DNA from: Brevibacillus sp.
GTDB taxonomy: Bacteria; Bacillota; Bacilli; Brevibacillales; Brevibacillaceae
Direction: 5' to 3'
Assembly (NCBI GenBank): GCA_017656235.1
Contig: JACDOF010000001.1
Span: forward strand, 1,054,001 to 1,118,000
DNA length: 64,000 nt
Both the position numbers and the translations under genes were made by a program. A model generated the notes under the pieces. The model worked only from the letters and a program-made list of their open reading frames with translations. It ran no database searches and was not told where the DNA came from. This document shows, one piece after another, positions 63,364 to 64,000 of the stretch. Every line of letters begins with the position of its first letter. Within the stretch, counting starts at the first letter, position 1.

Positions 63364-64000
63364 ATGAAGACAAGAAAGCCTGTATTCGTACTGCTTGTCA
63401 CCATACTCGTCTCTGTCATTGCCTTGACGGCTCCCCTTCAAGATGCCGCCGACGCCTTTAGCAAGCAGATCGTGAAAGTGGGCATGACCGGGAAAGATGT
63501 TCGGGAGATGCAGGGGCGCCTCAAACTGCTCGGCTTTTATACCGGAGAGGTGGACGGCGTGTTTAGCTGGCGAAGTTACTGGGCGCTGCGCAACTTTCAG
63601 TACGAGTTTGGCCTGAAAGTAGACGGTGTGCTCGGCCCCAAGACAAAGCTGAAACTGTACAATGCTACCAAGCATTATCGACCTACCGCTGAAGAGCTGG
63701 GCCAAACCGCATCTCCACCGGCACAGAATCAACAACCGACACGCAGTGTACATTCAACCGGTTACTCCACCAACGACCTCAAGCTGATGGCCAACGCCGT
63801 ATACGGAGAAGCACGCGGCGAACCTTATGTCGGGCAAGTGGCGATCGCTGCCGTCATCTTGAACCGCGTGAAAAACCCCAACTTTCCCAATACACCGGCC
63901 GGCGTCATCTTTGAGCCGCGCGCGTTTACAGCGGTAGCCGACGGACAGATATGGCTAACACCCAACCAGACAGCCAAGAAAGCGGTACAAGACGCATTGA
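63364..64000 (+). CDS. sleB: spore cortex-lytic enzyme SleB, N-terminal part
   Basis: The window shows 212 codons and the frame runs off the right edge. It has a signal peptide (VFVLLVTILVSVIAL), a peptidoglycan-binding domain with KVGMTGKDVREMQGRL and EVDGVFSWRSYWALRNFQ, a Ser/Thr/Gln-rich linker, and the start of the cell-wall hydrolase domain with LMANAVYGEARGEPYVGQVA. SleB degrades the spore cortex during germination. ypeB would be expected downstream. GGAGG lies 10 bases before ATG 63364. Confidence 0.95.
   Translation, partial: MKTRKPVFVLLVTILVSVIALTAPLQDAADAFSKQIVKVGMTGKDVREMQGRLKLLGFYTGEVDGVFSWRSYWALRNFQYEFGLKVDGVLGPKTKLKLYNATKHYRPTAEELGQTASPPAQNQQPTRSVHSTGYSTNDLKLMANAVYGEARGEPYVGQVAIAAVILNRVKNPNFPNTPAGVIFEPRAFTAVADGQIWLTPNQTAKKAVQDAL

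Noticed and set aside
1-64000. Search for tRNA, rRNA, CRISPR repeats, transposases and prophage genes
   Set aside because: None was seen by eye; every sizeable gap was examined for such features.

Overview
The window comes from the chromosome of an endospore-forming member of the Bacillota. The spore genes are unambiguous: the 5' end of spoIVB at the left edge, a complete eight-gene spoIIIA operon, and the 5' part of sleB at the right edge. The gene order recN-argR-tlyA-dxs-ispA-xseBA-folD-nusB-asp23-accCB-spoIIIA-yqhV and then efp-aroQ-yqhR/yqhQ-yqhO-mntR-lipM-gcv-yqhH-yqhG-yqzE-aroK resembles the Bacillus subtilis yqh/yqx region. GC content looks moderately high, GTG and TTG starts are frequent, and paralogues such as the TsaD-like protein and MerR-methyltransferase are present. 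Together these suggest Brevibacillus or another Paenibacillaceae-like genus; this placement is inference. I saw no tRNA, rRNA, CRISPR array, insertion sequence or prophage.

Layout. 1-6.4 kb: spoIVB, recN, argR, nadK, tlyA and dxs (minus strand), with a structured intergenic region at 3.4-3.7 kb. 6.6-14.7 kb: ispA, xseB, xseA, folD, a TsaD-like gene, nusB, DUF2273, amaP, asp23, accC and accB, all minus. 14.9-20.3 kb: spoIIIAH to spoIIIAA behind a sigma-E-like promoter. 20.4-22.5 kb: a CD1247-type protein, an old yellow enzyme and yqhV. 22.6-24.7 kb (plus): sulfolactate genes comA and comB and a DUF441 membrane protein. 24.7-29.3 kb (minus): an iron-siderophore uptake operon with Fur boxes, a lipoprotein, two permeases and an MFS transporter, but no ATPase. 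29.4-35.2 kb: efp, pepQ, aroQ, yqhR, divergent yqhQ and a small membrane gene, a patatin-like gene and mntR. 35.3-38.2 kb: divergent cadA/cadC with an operator. 38.3-44.7 kb: D-amino-acid transaminase, LipM, and the glycine cleavage genes gcvT-gcvPA-gcvPB under a tandem glycine riboswitch. 44.8-48.7 kb (plus): SNF2 helicase, yqhG and a secreted protein. 48.7-52.7 kb (minus): pxpA, an M1 peptidase, aroK, yqzE and a ykuS-like gene. 52.9-56.2 kb: ylbG, a small Cys-rich gene, ylbF/ricF and an orphan helicase-associated protein. 56.3-64 kb: a mix of small secreted proteins, a MerR-methyltransferase fusion, a structured RNA-like element, a CBS protein, YugN, an FtsW-type protein, a second Asp23-like protein, a frameshifted thiamine-diphosphate enzyme and sleB.

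Most of the window is ordinary core genome. The places most likely to hold something undescribed are non-coding or tiny: a nested hairpin element with its own terminator at 58.61-58.74 kb between two independent genes; a structured segment at 3.39-3.49 kb; a large palindrome pair at 51.75-51.84 kb; a two-frame small ORF at 3.52-3.69 kb; and a 103-residue protein with a C-terminal Cys cluster at 53.4 kb next to ricF.
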